This document shows, in pieces, positions 20,159 through 28,730 of a DNA stretch of 39,528 bases (the stretch's first letter is position 1; the number at the start of each line of letters is the position of its first letter). The notes beneath the pieces are model-generated. The model saw only the letters and a program-made list of their open reading frames with translations. It was not told the origin of the DNA and searched no databases. The position numbers were made by a program, and so were the translations under genes. The DNA comes from an uncultured Oscillospiraceae bacterium (GTDB taxonomy: Bacteria > Bacillota > Clostridia > Oscillospirales > Oscillospiraceae), in contig CALWXR010000027.1 of assembly GCA_944385535.1 (NCBI GenBank), positions 1 to 39,528 of the forward strand, given 5' to 3'.

Positions 20159-20187
20159 TTGCCATTGCCGGGGGAATTCGCTATAAT
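20159..20187 (+). promoter_or_regulatory. Promoter for the cdaA operon
   Basis: TTGCCA (20159-20164) and TATAAT (20182-20187) are spaced 17 bp, about 75 bases before the cdaA start. It is the only good promoter before the long gene series that extends to rlmN. Confidence 0.75.
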
Positions 20188-20263
20188 AGATAGGATAATA
20201 GGTAAGTATACGATAGCGCAGTATGCACTTTACGAAAGTTGACATAAAAGGGGAAAAGCGTGT

Positions 20264-21139
20264 ATGGAAAGCCTTCAGAACTTGCTTCAGCAGATAAAAG
20301 GTATGCAGTGGTCGGACTATCTGGATATCGCTGTTGTGGCGTTCTTAATTTATAAAGTTCTTCCGTTGATCAAATCCCGGAACACCCTGCGGATCGCCAA
20401 AGCTCTGGCTGCGGTACTGATCCTTGCCTGGCTGACGGACATCATGCATCTTTATGCCCTGAGCTTTATTTTTGATCAATTCCTGGCTGTGGGACTGCTG
20501 GCCTTTGTGATCCTGTTTCAGCCGGAACTGCGGCGGATGCTGGATCATCTGGGCAGTGTGAAGCTGAGTACCATCTTCGCCGGCAGCTCCAAGCCGGTTC
20601 AGGAGATGGAGACCGTTATCAGCCAGACTGTGACGGCCTGCGAGACCATGAGCCGGGAAAAGGTGGGTGCGCTGATCGTGTTTGCCCGGGAGCAGCGGTT
20701 GGATGAATATTTCAAAACCGGGACCCAGATCGACGGTCAGGTGTCAGAGCAGCTGATCCGAAACATTTTCTTTCCCAAGGCTGCTCTCCACGACGGCGCT
20801 ATGATCATCCGGGATGGCCGGGTGGCGGCCGCCGGCTGTGTGCTGCCCCTGTCGGAAAGCAACCGCCTGAGCCTGGATCTGGGGACCCGGCACCGGGCAG
20901 GCGTGGGCATGAGCGAGGTCTCTGACGCGGTGGTGATCATCGTCTCGGAGGAGACGGGCACCATTTCCGTGGCGGTGGGCGGCATGCTGAAACGGCATCT
21001 GGCTCCCCAGACTCTGGAAAAGCTATTGTATAATGAACTGTGTCCCGGCGGAGAAAACGCGGAGGAGCAGAGTCTGGCCCTGCGCTTAAAGCAGAAGCTC
21101 AGCACCCATAAGAAGGAGACCGACGGCTATGAAGAATAA
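20264..21139 (+). CDS. cdaA: Diadenylate cyclase CdaA
   Basis: This 291-residue membrane enzyme makes the second messenger c-di-AMP from two ATP; c-di-AMP controls potassium and osmolyte balance and wall stress. Three N-terminal transmembrane helices span roughly residues 18-95, ending in FVILFQPELRRMLDHLG. The DAC catalytic domain follows, with both active-site motifs intact: LHDGAMIIRDGR and LGTRHRAGVGMSE. The start ATG 20264 has AAGGGG about 15 bases upstream. The next gene, cdaR, overlaps by 11 bases; CdaR is the known membrane regulator of CdaA. The usual third partner glmM is not in the window. Confidence 0.96.
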   Translation: MESLQNLLQQIKGMQWSDYLDIAVVAFLIYKVLPLIKSRNTLRIAKALAAVLILAWLTDIMHLYALSFIFDQFLAVGLLAFVILFQPELRRMLDHLGSVKLSTIFAGSSKPVQEMETVISQTVTACETMSREKVGALIVFAREQRLDEYFKTGTQIDGQVSEQLIRNIFFPKAALHDGAMIIRDGRVAAAGCVLPLSESNRLSLDLGTRHRAGVGMSEVSDAVVIIVSEETGTISVAVGGMLKRHLAPQTLEKLLYNELCPGGENAEEQSLALRLKQKLSTHKKETDGYEE

Positions 21140-22361
21140 AATCACATCTATTTTATTGTCGGTTGGCATTGCTTTGGGCTTGTGGCTGTATGTGATCACT
21201 TCCGTCAGTCCCAATTCCTCGGATACCTACTATAATATTCCCGTGGTCATGGAAGGGGAGTCGGTTCTCAATGAGCGGGGACTGATGATTACCTCCACCT
21301 CTACCACCACCGTTACCCTGGAGTTGGCGGGCACCCGCCTGGATTTGAGCAAGGTCAACTCCGGAAACATCACCGTCAAGGCAAATCTGGCGAATATCTA
21401 CGATCCCGGCCAGAAGATCCTGCTGGACTATGACATTTCATATCCCGGGGATGTGGCCCAGAACGCCTTCGAGGTGGTTTCTCAAAGCGATGTTTATGTG
21501 AATGTGGAAAAGCGGGTCACCAAGGAAATCCAGGTGGAGATCCTGTGGACCGGAACCCGGTCGGAGGACTATCTGTATGACACGGAGAACGCCCAGCTGG
21601 ATTACACCACAGTGAATATTGTGGGTCCCGCCTCTGTGGCGGATCAGATTGACCGGGCGGTGATCCAGGTGGATCTGACGGACAAGGTGGAGTCCATCAG
21701 CGAAAGCTACCGCTATACCCTGTGCGACAAGGACGGAAATCCTGTGGACGCGGCCGAGATCACCACCAACGTAGAGGAGATCCGGCTGGATATGCGGATC
21801 CGGAGGATCACAGATCTGGAGCTGAAGGTGGATGTGATCTACGGCGGCGGCGCGAATGCGAGCAATACCACCGTGACCGTTACGCCCTCCACGCTGCGGG
21901 TTTCCGGCAGCGACGCCGCCCTGGCGGAGCTGGGGGACAGCCTTACCATCGCCATCATTGATCTGGCCACGGTGGAAAAATCCACAGAGCAGACCTACTT
22001 GATTTCCCTGCCCGAGGGCATTACCAATCAGACCGGGGTCAGCGAGGCAACGGTGAGCGTTCAGTTCACCGGTCTGAGCACCCGGGAGTTCACCGTGGAG
22101 AATTTTAGCAGCATCAACCTGCCGGAGGGGATGGAGGCGGAGATCATCAACGCCAACCTGACGGTGAAGGTTCGAGGGCCTTCCGGGGTCATCAACAAGC
22201 TGACGGCGGAAGATATCACCATTACTGTGGACTTTGCCAACGCGGTGGCAGGAACCGCTACCTACAAGGCCAACGTGACCTTTGGAGAGGAATTCTCTAC
22301 CGTGGGCGCCATTATGGGCCCCTACTCCGTGTCGGCAACGGTGCAGAGCGGGGAAGGATAG
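21129..22361 (+). CDS. cdaR: CdaR/YbbR-domain regulator of CdaA
   Basis: This 410-residue protein has one N-terminal transmembrane helix (about residues 7-24, SILLSVGIALGLWLYVI) and an extracytoplasmic part made of repeated YbbR domains. The repeats are visible as beta-rich segments that each carry an IPV-like strand and a later 'VxVxGP' type segment, for example NIVGPASVADQI and VKVRGPSGVINKL. CdaR binds CdaA at the membrane and tunes c-di-AMP synthesis in Firmicutes. The 11-base overlap with cdaA indicates translational coupling. The length is within the usual range for CdaR of three or four YbbR repeats. Confidence 0.92.
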   Translation: MKNKITSILLSVGIALGLWLYVITSVSPNSSDTYYNIPVVMEGESVLNERGLMITSTSTTTVTLELAGTRLDLSKVNSGNITVKANLANIYDPGQKILLDYDISYPGDVAQNAFEVVSQSDVYVNVEKRVTKEIQVEILWTGTRSEDYLYDTENAQLDYTTVNIVGPASVADQIDRAVIQVDLTDKVESISESYRYTLCDKDGNPVDAAEITTNVEEIRLDMRIRRITDLELKVDVIYGGGANASNTTVTVTPSTLRVSGSDAALAELGDSLTIAIIDLATVEKSTEQTYLISLPEGITNQTGVSEATVSVQFTGLSTREFTVENFSSINLPEGMEAEIINANLTVKVRGPSGVINKLTAEDITITVDFANAVAGTATYKANVTFGEEFSTVGAIMGPYSVSATVQSGEG

Positions 22362-22365
22362 AAGT

Positions 22366-22815
22366 ATGGAGCAATTGGTTCGGGTTAAAAAATGCTTTGA
22401 CAACGGCACCGCCCAGGTAATCCATGTGCGCCAGAGCGCCTGCTCCGGGGACTGCCACAAATGCTCCGGCTGCGGCGCCGCTCAGGAGGCGGTGGTATTT
22501 ACCGCGGACAATCCCATCGGCGCCCGGGCAGGAGACCTGGTGAAGGTGGAGTCCGCCGCCGGGCCGGTGCTGAAGGCGGCGGCGGTGCTGTATGTGCTGC
22601 CTCTGGCGCTGTTTTTTGGAGGCTACTGCTTGGGGACGCTCATGGGAAACCTGGGGGCTCTGATGGGGTGCCTGGGATTTGTGCTGGCCTTCGCCCTGGT
22701 GGTGGTCTATGACCGCAAGGTTCTGAAAAAAACCCAGCTGAATTATACGATCACCGCTTTCGCCGGGAATTCCCTGGTAAAAGCGGGAGGAAAAGGGGAT
22801 AATATCCATGGTTAA
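22366..22815 (+). CDS. SoxR-reducing system protein RseC family
   Basis: This 149-residue membrane protein belongs to the RseC/MucC family. The N-terminal part has the cysteine cluster at residues 26, 30, 33 and 36 (SACSGDCHKCSGCG), suited to an iron-sulfur or redox centre, and two transmembrane helices follow at about 73-92 and 96-115. In proteobacteria RseC is tied to electron transport to SoxR; in Clostridia it is often near rnf-type genes or alone, and its role is not known. The start ATG 22366 lies five bases after the cdaR stop and the end overlaps yicC by eight bases, so it is part of the same operon. Confidence 0.87.
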   Translation: MEQLVRVKKCFDNGTAQVIHVRQSACSGDCHKCSGCGAAQEAVVFTADNPIGARAGDLVKVESAAGPVLKAAAVLYVLPLALFFGGYCLGTLMGNLGALMGCLGFVLAFALVVVYDRKVLKKTQLNYTITAFAGNSLVKAGGKGDNIHG

Positions 22816-23686
22816 AAGTATGACCGGCTACGGCCGGGCAGTGGAAACCGTCAACGGCCGGGAATTTACGGTGGAAGTCCGCTCGGTGAATAACCGCTAT
22901 CTGGACTGCACGGTGAAGATGCCCCGCAGCTTATCCTTCGCCGAGGACACGGTAAAGCAGGCGGTAAAGGCATCCATCTCCCGGGGGAAGGTGGATGTGA
23001 CCGTTTCCTTCCGGGCGGAGACCGCCGCCGATGTACAGGTCACGCTGAACACCGCCATGGTGGAAGGGTATCTTGCCGCCATGAAGCAGATGACGTCCCA
23101 GTTTAACGTGAAAGACGATATCAGCGTATCCCTGCTCTCCCGGATGCCGGATGTGTTCACCGTGGAAAAGCCCCAGGTGGATGAGGATCAGCTTCGGGCG
23201 GATCTTCTGAGCGTGGTGCAGACGGCCCTTGCCGGGTTTGACGCCATGCGCGCGGCGGAAGGACAGGCTCTGGAGCAGGATCTGCGGGGCCGGGGAGATA
23301 CCATTGTGGAGCTGGTTTCCCAGGTGGAGGCAGGCAGCGGTCAGACCGTGGCCGATTACCGGGGCCGGTTGGAAAATAAGCTGAGAGAGGTGCTGGCAAA
23401 CACGGCCATTGACGAAAGCCGGATCCTGACGGAAGCGGCCATTTTCGCCGACAAGGTGGCGGTGGACGAGGAGACGGTGCGCCTTAGAAGCCACCTGCGG
23501 CAGATGAACGCCATGCTCTCAGGAGGCGGCGCCATCGGCCGAAAGCTGGACTTTCTGCTCCAGGAGATGAATCGGGAAGCCAACACCATCGGCTCCAAAT
23601 GCTCCGACGTCCGGCTGGCCCGGATCGTGGTTGATATCAAGGCGGAGCTGGAAAAGATTCGGGAACAAACCCAGAATATTGAATAA
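22808..23686 (+). CDS. yicC: YicC/YloC-family endoribonuclease
   Basis: This 292-residue protein starts with the family hallmark MVKSMTGYGRA and has the N-terminal block VRSVNNRYLDCTVKMPR and a C-terminal DUF1732 segment (GRKLDFLLQEMNREANTIGSK). YicC proteins are single-strand endoribonucleases involved in sRNA and mRNA turnover in Escherichia coli and Bacillus. In Firmicutes the gene normally precedes remA, gmk and rpoZ, exactly as here. It overlaps the rseC-like gene by eight bases; remA begins nine bases downstream. Confidence 0.95.
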   Translation: MVKSMTGYGRAVETVNGREFTVEVRSVNNRYLDCTVKMPRSLSFAEDTVKQAVKASISRGKVDVTVSFRAETAADVQVTLNTAMVEGYLAAMKQMTSQFNVKDDISVSLLSRMPDVFTVEKPQVDEDQLRADLLSVVQTALAGFDAMRAAEGQALEQDLRGRGDTIVELVSQVEAGSGQTVADYRGRLENKLREVLANTAIDESRILTEAAIFADKVAVDEETVRLRSHLRQMNAMLSGGGAIGRKLDFLLQEMNREANTIGSKCSDVRLARIVVDIKAELEKIREQTQNIE

Positions 23687-23695
23687 GGAGCGGCT

Positions 23696-23962
23696 ATGAG
23701 GCTGATCAACATTGGTTTTGGAAGCATGATCGCGGAAGGCCGGGTGCTGGCCATTGTGTCGCCGGATTCCGCCCCCATCAAGCGGGTGATTCAGGAGGCA
23801 CGGGAGCGGGGGATGCTCATAGACGCCTCCTACGGCCGCAAGACCAAGGCGGTGATTCTGATGGACACCGACCATGTGATTTTATCCGCCATTTCTACGG
23901 AAACCATTTATGCCCGGTGGATGGACCAGCCGGAGCCGGAAAGCAAGGAGGAAATCCAGTGA
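23696..23962 (+). CDS. remA: RemA-like DNA-binding regulator (DUF370)
   Basis: This 88-residue protein belongs to the RemA/DUF370 family. It begins [20 protein letters not shown] and has the conserved [18 protein letters not shown] and [20 protein letters not shown] segments. In Bacillus subtilis RemA is a ring-shaped DNA-binding activator of biofilm matrix and osmoprotection genes; in Clostridia the targets are not known. It lies in its conserved place between yicC and gmk, and its TGA overlaps the gmk GTG (GTGA). Confidence 0.95.
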   Translation: MRLINIGFGSMIAEGRVLAIVSPDSAPIKRVIQEARERGMLIDASYGRKTKAVILMDTDHVILSAISTETIYARWMDQPEPESKEEIQ

Positions 23963-24516
23963 GCAAAGGAAAATTAGTTGTGATCTCCGGCGCTTCCGGT
24001 GTGGGCAAGGGCACTGTGCTGGGCCGGATGATGGAAAAGCGGGAGGATCTTTCCTTTTCCGTCTCCGCAACCACAAGACCCCCCCGGCCCAATGAGATTG
24101 ACGGAGTTCACTATTACTTCGTCACCAAAGAGCGCTTTGAAGAGATGATCCGGGAAGGGGCCTTCCTGGAATATGACAGCCACAATACCTACTACTACGG
24201 CACCCCCCGCCGTCAGGCTGAGGAAAAAATGGAGCGGGGGGACGTACTGCTGGACATTGAGCCCAACGGGGCCAGGCAGGTGAAGCAGGCGGCGCCGGAA
24301 GCCACGCTGATCTTCATTATGCCCCCTTCCAGAGAAGAGCTGGAGCGCCGTCTGCGGGGCCGGGGGGATACCTCCGAGGATCAAATCGCCATGCGCTTAA
24401 AGCGGGCGGTTTGGGAAATGGAACAGCGCTGGTGGTACGATTACATCGTGGTCAACGACGACGCGGATCGCTGCGCCGAGGAAATACTCAATATCATTGC
24501 CAAGTTGAAAGATTAA
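23959..24516 (+). CDS. gmk: Guanylate kinase
   Basis: This 185-residue enzyme phosphorylates GMP to GDP with ATP. The P-loop is GASGVGKGT near residues 11-19; the GMP-binding segment [22 protein letters not shown] and the lid region [14 protein letters not shown] are intact, with [14 protein letters not shown] between. The start is the GTG at 23959, eight bases after AGGAGG and overlapping the remA stop, rather than the earlier in-frame ATG inside remA. It supplies GDP for nucleotide and alarmone metabolism and sits in the conserved yicC-remA-gmk-rpoZ block. Confidence 0.96.
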   Translation: MSKGKLVVISGASGVGKGTVLGRMMEKREDLSFSVSATTRPPRPNEIDGVHYYFVTKERFEEMIREGAFLEYDSHNTYYYGTPRRQAEEKMERGDVLLDIEPNGARQVKQAAPEATLIFIMPPSREELERRLRGRGDTSEDQIAMRLKRAVWEMEQRWWYDYIVVNDDADRCAEEILNIIAKLKD

Positions 24517-24535
24517 TTATTGGAGGAATCAATTT

Positions 24536-24742
24536 ATGCTTTACCCCCCTGTATCGGATCTGCTGAAGAATGTGGACAGCCGTTATCTGCTTGTGAATGT
24601 GGTGGCCCATCGGGCCCGCCAGATCTCCGCTGAGGCGGAGGCCTTCCAGGAGGAGTTGCCGGAAAAGCCGGTAACCATGGCCATTCAGGAAGTGGCCGAC
24701 GGCCTGCTGACCGCTACGATCAAGGACGAGTACAAAAATTAA
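24536..24742 (+). CDS. rpoZ: RNA polymerase omega subunit
   Basis: This 68-residue protein is the omega subunit, which binds the beta-prime C-terminus and stabilises RNA polymerase. It has the family pattern YPPVSDLLKNVDSRYLLVNVVAHRARQI, with the conserved R-Y-L-V and A-R-R/A-R-Q-I helix, and an ALxE-like C-terminus. GGAGG precedes the start by about eight bases. Gene order gmk-rpoZ is conserved, but the coaBC gene that usually follows in Firmicutes is missing here. Confidence 0.93.
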   Translation: MLYPPVSDLLKNVDSRYLLVNVVAHRARQISAEAEAFQEELPEKPVTMAIQEVADGLLTATIKDEYKN

Positions 24743-24756
24743 GCGCCCGGGGCGGG

Positions 24757-24790
24757 GAAGAAAGAACCTGAAATACAGGCGGATTTCTTC
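24757..24790 (+). other. Hairpin in the rpoZ-priA gap
   Basis: In the 81-base spacer, GAAGAAA (24757-24763) pairs with TTTCTTC (24784-24790), and inside it CCTG (24767-24770) pairs with CAGG (24776-24779). No T run follows. It occupies the place where coaBC lies in related operons; it may be a processing site or an incidental structure. Confidence 0.4.
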
Positions 24791-24823
24791 AGCGGCTCAG
24801 GCAATGACGGAGGAGGGGCTTTT

Positions 24824-27265
24824 ATGATCGGGAAAATTGCTGTCGCGGCGGCAAATTTCGCAATCGATAAGCCCTATTCCTATTCTATCCCGGAGGGGAT
24901 GGAGCTGTGCCCCGGACATCGGGTTCTGGTCAGCTTCGGCAGAGGAAACAAGCGCACCGAAGGCATTGTGCTGGCGGTGGAACCCGGGGATGACAGAGCC
25001 CTTAAGTCCGTGGAGCAGTGCCTGGATGAAGAGCCCCTTCTGGCCCAATGGCAGCTGCGGCTGGGGGCGTTTATGCGGGAGCGGTATTTCTGCACCTACT
25101 ATGACGCCATCCGGGCCATGCTTCCGGCAGGATTGTGGTTTCAGACCAAGCAGGCCTTTGCTCTGACAGAGGACCGGTCCTGGAAGGAAGCGGTTATTCG
25201 CAAACAGAACGCCCTGGAGATTCTTACCTTTCTGGAGGAACTGGGAGGAGAGGCGGAGGAAACGGTGCTGGCACAGCGGATCCCCCAGGAGGATCAGCGG
25301 GAAAATGTGCTTGCCTATCTTCTGCGGAAAAAATGGATCTCTGCCCGGACGGATTTTCAGCGGCGAACCAATGACAAAACCGAGAAGATCGCCTCCCTGG
25401 CGGTGACGCCGGAAGAAGCCATGGCCTATGCCGCCCGGCCCAGGACGTCCCCTGGGGTGAAAAGCTTGCTGGAACTGTTGTGCGGCCTGGAGGCGGTTTC
25501 GGTGAAGGAGCTGTGTTACTTTACCGGCGCTTCCTCCGGCGCCGTGAAGCGGCTGGAAAAGCTGGGATATCTGACGCTGACCCATCGGCCGGTGCTCCGG
25601 TGCCGGGAGATCCGTCCGGTGAAGCTGGACGGGCCACTGGTATTGAATGAAGAGCAGCGGCGCTGCTTTGAGGGCCTCCGGGAGCAGATGGGGCAGGAGG
25701 AGCCGGGCGCGGCGCTGCTGTACGGCGTTACCGGATCCGGAAAGACCTCGGTGTATATCCGGCTGATCCAAAGCTGCCTGGAGGAAGGGAAAGCCGCCAT
25801 GCTTCTGGTGCCGGAGATCGCCCTGACCCCCCAGCTTCTGGGATTGATGGCGGCCTGGTTCGGCGAGTCTGTGGCGGTGCTCCACAGCAGCTTGGGCACC
25901 GGGGAGCGCTGCGACCAGTGGAAGCGGATCCGAAGCGGGCAGGCAAAGGTGATTCTGGGCACCCGCTCGGCGGTATTTGCCCCCTGCCGGCCCGGGGTGA
26001 TTATCCTGGACGAAGAGCAGGAGCATTCCTATAAATCGGAGAATTCCCCCCGGTACAACGCCAAAGAGGTTGCTCTGTGGCGGGGCGCCAAGGAAAAGGC
26101 CCTGGTGGTGCTGGGCTCCGCCACCCCGTCGGTGGAAAGCATGTACCGGGCAAAATCCGGCCTTTACCGGATGTATACCCTGAAGCAGCGCTTTGGCGGG
26201 AAGCCCCTGCCCCAGGTGGACATTGTGGATATGCGCCAGGAGCTGGAGCTGGGGAACAACCTTTCCTTAAGCATCCCATTGCGGGAGCAGCTGTGCCGTA
26301 CCCGGGAGGCGGGGCAGCAGACCATACTGCTCCTGAACCGCCGGGGCAACAGCCGGGCTCTGGTCTGTGTGGACTGCCGGAAAACGCCGGAGTGTCCCCG
26401 GTGCAGCGTCCGGCTGACCTATCACAGCGCCAATCACCGGCTGATGTGCCACTACTGCGGCTTCTCCCAGCCGGCCCCCCAGCGGTGCCCGGCCTGCGCG
26501 GGCCCCTTGAAAACCATCGGCACCGGCACCCAGAAGGTAGAGCAGGAGCTGAAAGACCTGTTTCCCGATATGCAGACCTTGCGGATGGACGCGGACACCG
26601 TCAGCGCCGTGAACACCCACGAAAAAATTTTGCAGCGGTTCCAGGAAGAGAAGATCCCGGTACTCATCGGCACCCAGATGGTAGCAAAGGGACTGAATCT
26701 GCCCGATGTCACCTTGGTTGGGGTGCTGGACGGAGATCTGAGCCTGTATACCCCCTCCTGGCGGGCAGGAGAGACCACCTTTAACATGCTCACCCAGGTG
26801 GTGGGCAGAGCCGGCCGGGGGGACGCTCCCGGCCGGGCTGTGATCCAAACCCTGGCGCCGGAGCATCAGATTATCCGCCTGGCTGCCAGGCAGGACTACG
26901 ATGGATTTTATGACCTGGAGATCAACCTGCGCCGGGTGCAGAATGCGCCCCCCTTTGGGGATTATGCCAGCCTTACCTTCTCCGGACAGGAGGAGACCGC
27001 CGTGCTTCGGGGCGCGGCCAAATTCCGGGACAGCCTGAATCAGTGCCTGAAGCAGGACATTTACAAAGAAGAACACTGCGCGGTTCTGGGGCCTGCCCCC
27101 TGCGCCGTGCCGAAGATCAATTACCATTTTCGTTATCAGCTGACCCTGCGGTGCCGGATGACAAAAAATCTGCGTCTGCTGGTGGCTTATCTGCTGCGTC
27201 AGTTCAGCCGGGATCCTGCCAACCGGGGGATCACCGCTTTTGTGGACGTGAATGGCTTCGATTGA
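24824..27265 (+). CDS. priA: Primosomal replication restart helicase PriA
   Basis: This 813-residue 3'-5' helicase reloads the replisome at stalled forks. The N-terminal 3'-DNA-end binding domain starts IAVAAANFAIDKPYSY. The Walker A motif GVTGSGKTSVY is at residue 301 and the Walker B-type motif is DEEQEHSYKSE at 396, with Gln in place of the usual His of DEEH. Two zinc sites, formed by Cys pairs between about 515 and 560 (CVDCRKTPECPRC and CHYCGFSQPAPQRCPAC), and the helicase motif GTQMVAKGLNLPDVTLVGVLDGD follow. GGAGGAGG precedes ATG 24824. It lies directly before def in the conserved Firmicute order. Confidence 0.96.
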   Translation: MIGKIAVAAANFAIDKPYSYSIPEGMELCPGHRVLVSFGRGNKRTEGIVLAVEPGDDRALKSVEQCLDEEPLLAQWQLRLGAFMRERYFCTYYDAIRAMLPAGLWFQTKQAFALTEDRSWKEAVIRKQNALEILTFLEELGGEAEETVLAQRIPQEDQRENVLAYLLRKKWISARTDFQRRTNDKTEKIASLAVTPEEAMAYAARPRTSPGVKSLLELLCGLEAVSVKELCYFTGASSGAVKRLEKLGYLTLTHRPVLRCREIRPVKLDGPLVLNEEQRRCFEGLREQMGQEEPGAALLYGVTGSGKTSVYIRLIQSCLEEGKAAMLLVPEIALTPQLLGLMAAWFGESVAVLHSSLGTGERCDQWKRIRSGQAKVILGTRSAVFAPCRPGVIILDEEQEHSYKSENSPRYNAKEVALWRGAKEKALVVLGSATPSVESMYRAKSGLYRMYTLKQRFGGKPLPQVDIVDMRQELELGNNLSLSIPLREQLCRTREAGQQTILLLNRRGNSRALVCVDCRKTPECPRCSVRLTYHSANHRLMCHYCGFSQPAPQRCPACAGPLKTIGTGTQKVEQELKDLFPDMQTLRMDADTVSAVNTHEKILQRFQEEKIPVLIGTQMVAKGLNLPDVTLVGVLDGDLSLYTPSWRAGETTFNMLTQVVGRAGRGDAPGRAVIQTLAPEHQIIRLAARQDYDGFYDLEINLRRVQNAPPFGDYASLTFSGQEETAVLRGAAKFRDSLNQCLKQDIYKEEHCAVLGPAPCAVPKINYHFRYQLTLRCRMTKNLRLLVAYLLRQFSRDPANRGITAFVDVNGFD

Positions 27266-27317
27266 AACTGTGCCGGGGCGGAGTCTCGGCAGGATTTAGA
27301 GAAATGAGGATGGGAAT

Positions 27318-27797
27318 ATGGGAATCCGTAGAATTTTGACCGATCGGGAACCGGCCCTGCACAAGGTTTGCAAGCCGGTGGAGAAGTTTGACCGGCGGCT
27401 GCATAAACTGCTGGATGATATGACCGAGACCCTGGCGGAGGCCAACGGGGTAGGTCTGGCGGCGCCCCAGGTGGGAATCCTCCGGCGGGTAGTGGTGGTG
27501 GACACCGGGGACGGGATCCTGGAGCTGGTGAACCCCAGCCTGGTGGAGACCTCCGGAGAACAGATCGGTCCCGAGGGCTGTCTCAGCGTGCCGGGAAAGT
27601 ACGGCTTGGTGAAACGGCCCTACTATGCCAAGGTTCGCGCCCAGGATCGGAACGGAGAATGGTTTGAAGCGGAAGGGGAAGAATTGATCGGCCGCTGCTT
27701 CTGCCATGAGCTGGATCATCTGGACGGGATCGTCTATACCCAGGTCATGGAACGCTTCCTCACCGAGGAAGAGCTGATGGCGGAGGACGAAGAATAA
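27318..27797 (+). CDS. def: Peptide deformylase
   Basis: This 159-residue metalloenzyme removes the formyl group from new proteins. All three family motifs are present: GVGLAAPQVG at about residues 45-54, EGCLSVPG with the metal-binding Cys near 93, and CHELDHLDG with the two His ligands and catalytic Glu near 134-142. The start ATG 27318 follows a GAGGA box. It pairs functionally with fmt, 24 bases downstream, which adds the formyl group to initiator tRNA. Confidence 0.97.
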   Translation: MGIRRILTDREPALHKVCKPVEKFDRRLHKLLDDMTETLAEANGVGLAAPQVGILRRVVVVDTGDGILELVNPSLVETSGEQIGPEGCLSVPGKYGLVKRPYYAKVRAQDRNGEWFEAEGEELIGRCFCHELDHLDGIVYTQVMERFLTEEELMAEDEE

Positions 27798-27821
27798 GCT
27801 CCCTGTTTTGGAGGAAAACGC

Positions 27822-28730
27822 ATGAGAGTTGTGTTTATGGGAACGCCGGACATCGCGGCGGTATGTCTGAAGAAAATACTGGAAGAGGGCTTTGATGTGG
27901 TTGGGGTTTATACCCAGCCCGATCGCCCCAAGGGCCGGGGGATGAAAATGGTCTCTTCCCCGGTGAAGGAAGTGGCCCTGGCCCATGGGATATCTGTGTT
28001 CCAGCCGGAGAACTTCCGGGAAGAAAAGTCGGTGGAGCAGCTGAAGGTATTGCGGCCGGATGTCTGCGCCGTGGTGGCCTATGGCCGGATCCTGCCCCAG
28101 AAGGTGCTGGACGTGCCTGAGCTTGGCTGCATCAACATTCATGCCAGCCTCCTGCCCAAGTACCGGGGCAGCGCCCCGTACCAGTGGGCGGTGCTGAACG
28201 GGGAGAAGGAGACCGGCGTCACCGCCATGTATCTGTGCCGGGAAATGGACGCAGGAGACATGATCGACGTGGCCAAAACCCCCATTGGGGAAAACGAGAC
28301 CGCCGGGCAGCTGCTGGACCGGCTGGCGGTGCTGGGGGCGGAGCTTCTGAGCAAGACCCTGCGCCGGTTCCAGGCGGGGCCGGTGGCCGGTGTGCCCCAG
28401 GATCATGAGAAGGCAACCTACGCGCCCATGCTGGATAAATCCATGTGTCCCATTGATTTTTCCAAAACCGCCCGACAGGTTCATGACCAGGTTCGGGGCC
28501 TGCACCCCTGGCCGGTGGCCACCATGGAGCTGCAGGGAAAGACCTTTAAGGTTCACGAGACCAAAGTGGTGGAGGGCAGCGGTCAGCCGGGGCAGATCCT
28601 GGGTCTGACCAAAACCGGCCTGCGGATCGCCTGCGCGGATGGGGCGGTGGAGATCACCTCCCTGCAAGCGGAAGGCGGCAAGCGGATGGCGGCGGCGGAT
28701 TACTTCCGGGGCCACCCGCTTCAGCTGTAA
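27822..28730 (+). CDS. fmt: Methionyl-tRNA formyltransferase
   Basis: This 302-residue enzyme formylates Met-tRNA(fMet) with 10-formyl-tetrahydrofolate. The Rossmann N-terminus is MRVVFMGTPDIAAVCLKKIL; the folate and catalytic block INIHASLLPKYRGSAPYQWA carries the essential Asn and His, with the catalytic Asp in MDAGDMI later. The C-terminal OB-like tRNA-binding domain (from about 205) is complete. GGAGG precedes the ATG. The stop overlaps the rsmB start (TAATG). Confidence 0.97.
   Translation: MRVVFMGTPDIAAVCLKKILEEGFDVVGVYTQPDRPKGRGMKMVSSPVKEVALAHGISVFQPENFREEKSVEQLKVLRPDVCAVVAYGRILPQKVLDVPELGCINIHASLLPKYRGSAPYQWAVLNGEKETGVTAMYLCREMDAGDMIDVAKTPIGENETAGQLLDRLAVLGAELLSKTLRRFQAGPVAGVPQDHEKATYAPMLDKSMCPIDFSKTARQVHDQVRGLHPWPVATMELQGKTFKVHETKVVEGSGQPGQILGLTKTGLRIACADGAVEITSLQAEGGKRMAAADYFRGHPLQL

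Noticed and set aside
24824..27265. DEEQ instead of DEEH in PriA as a possible inactivation
   Set aside because: All other helicase and zinc motifs are intact, and the Gln variant appears compatible with clostridial PriA, so no loss of function is claimed.
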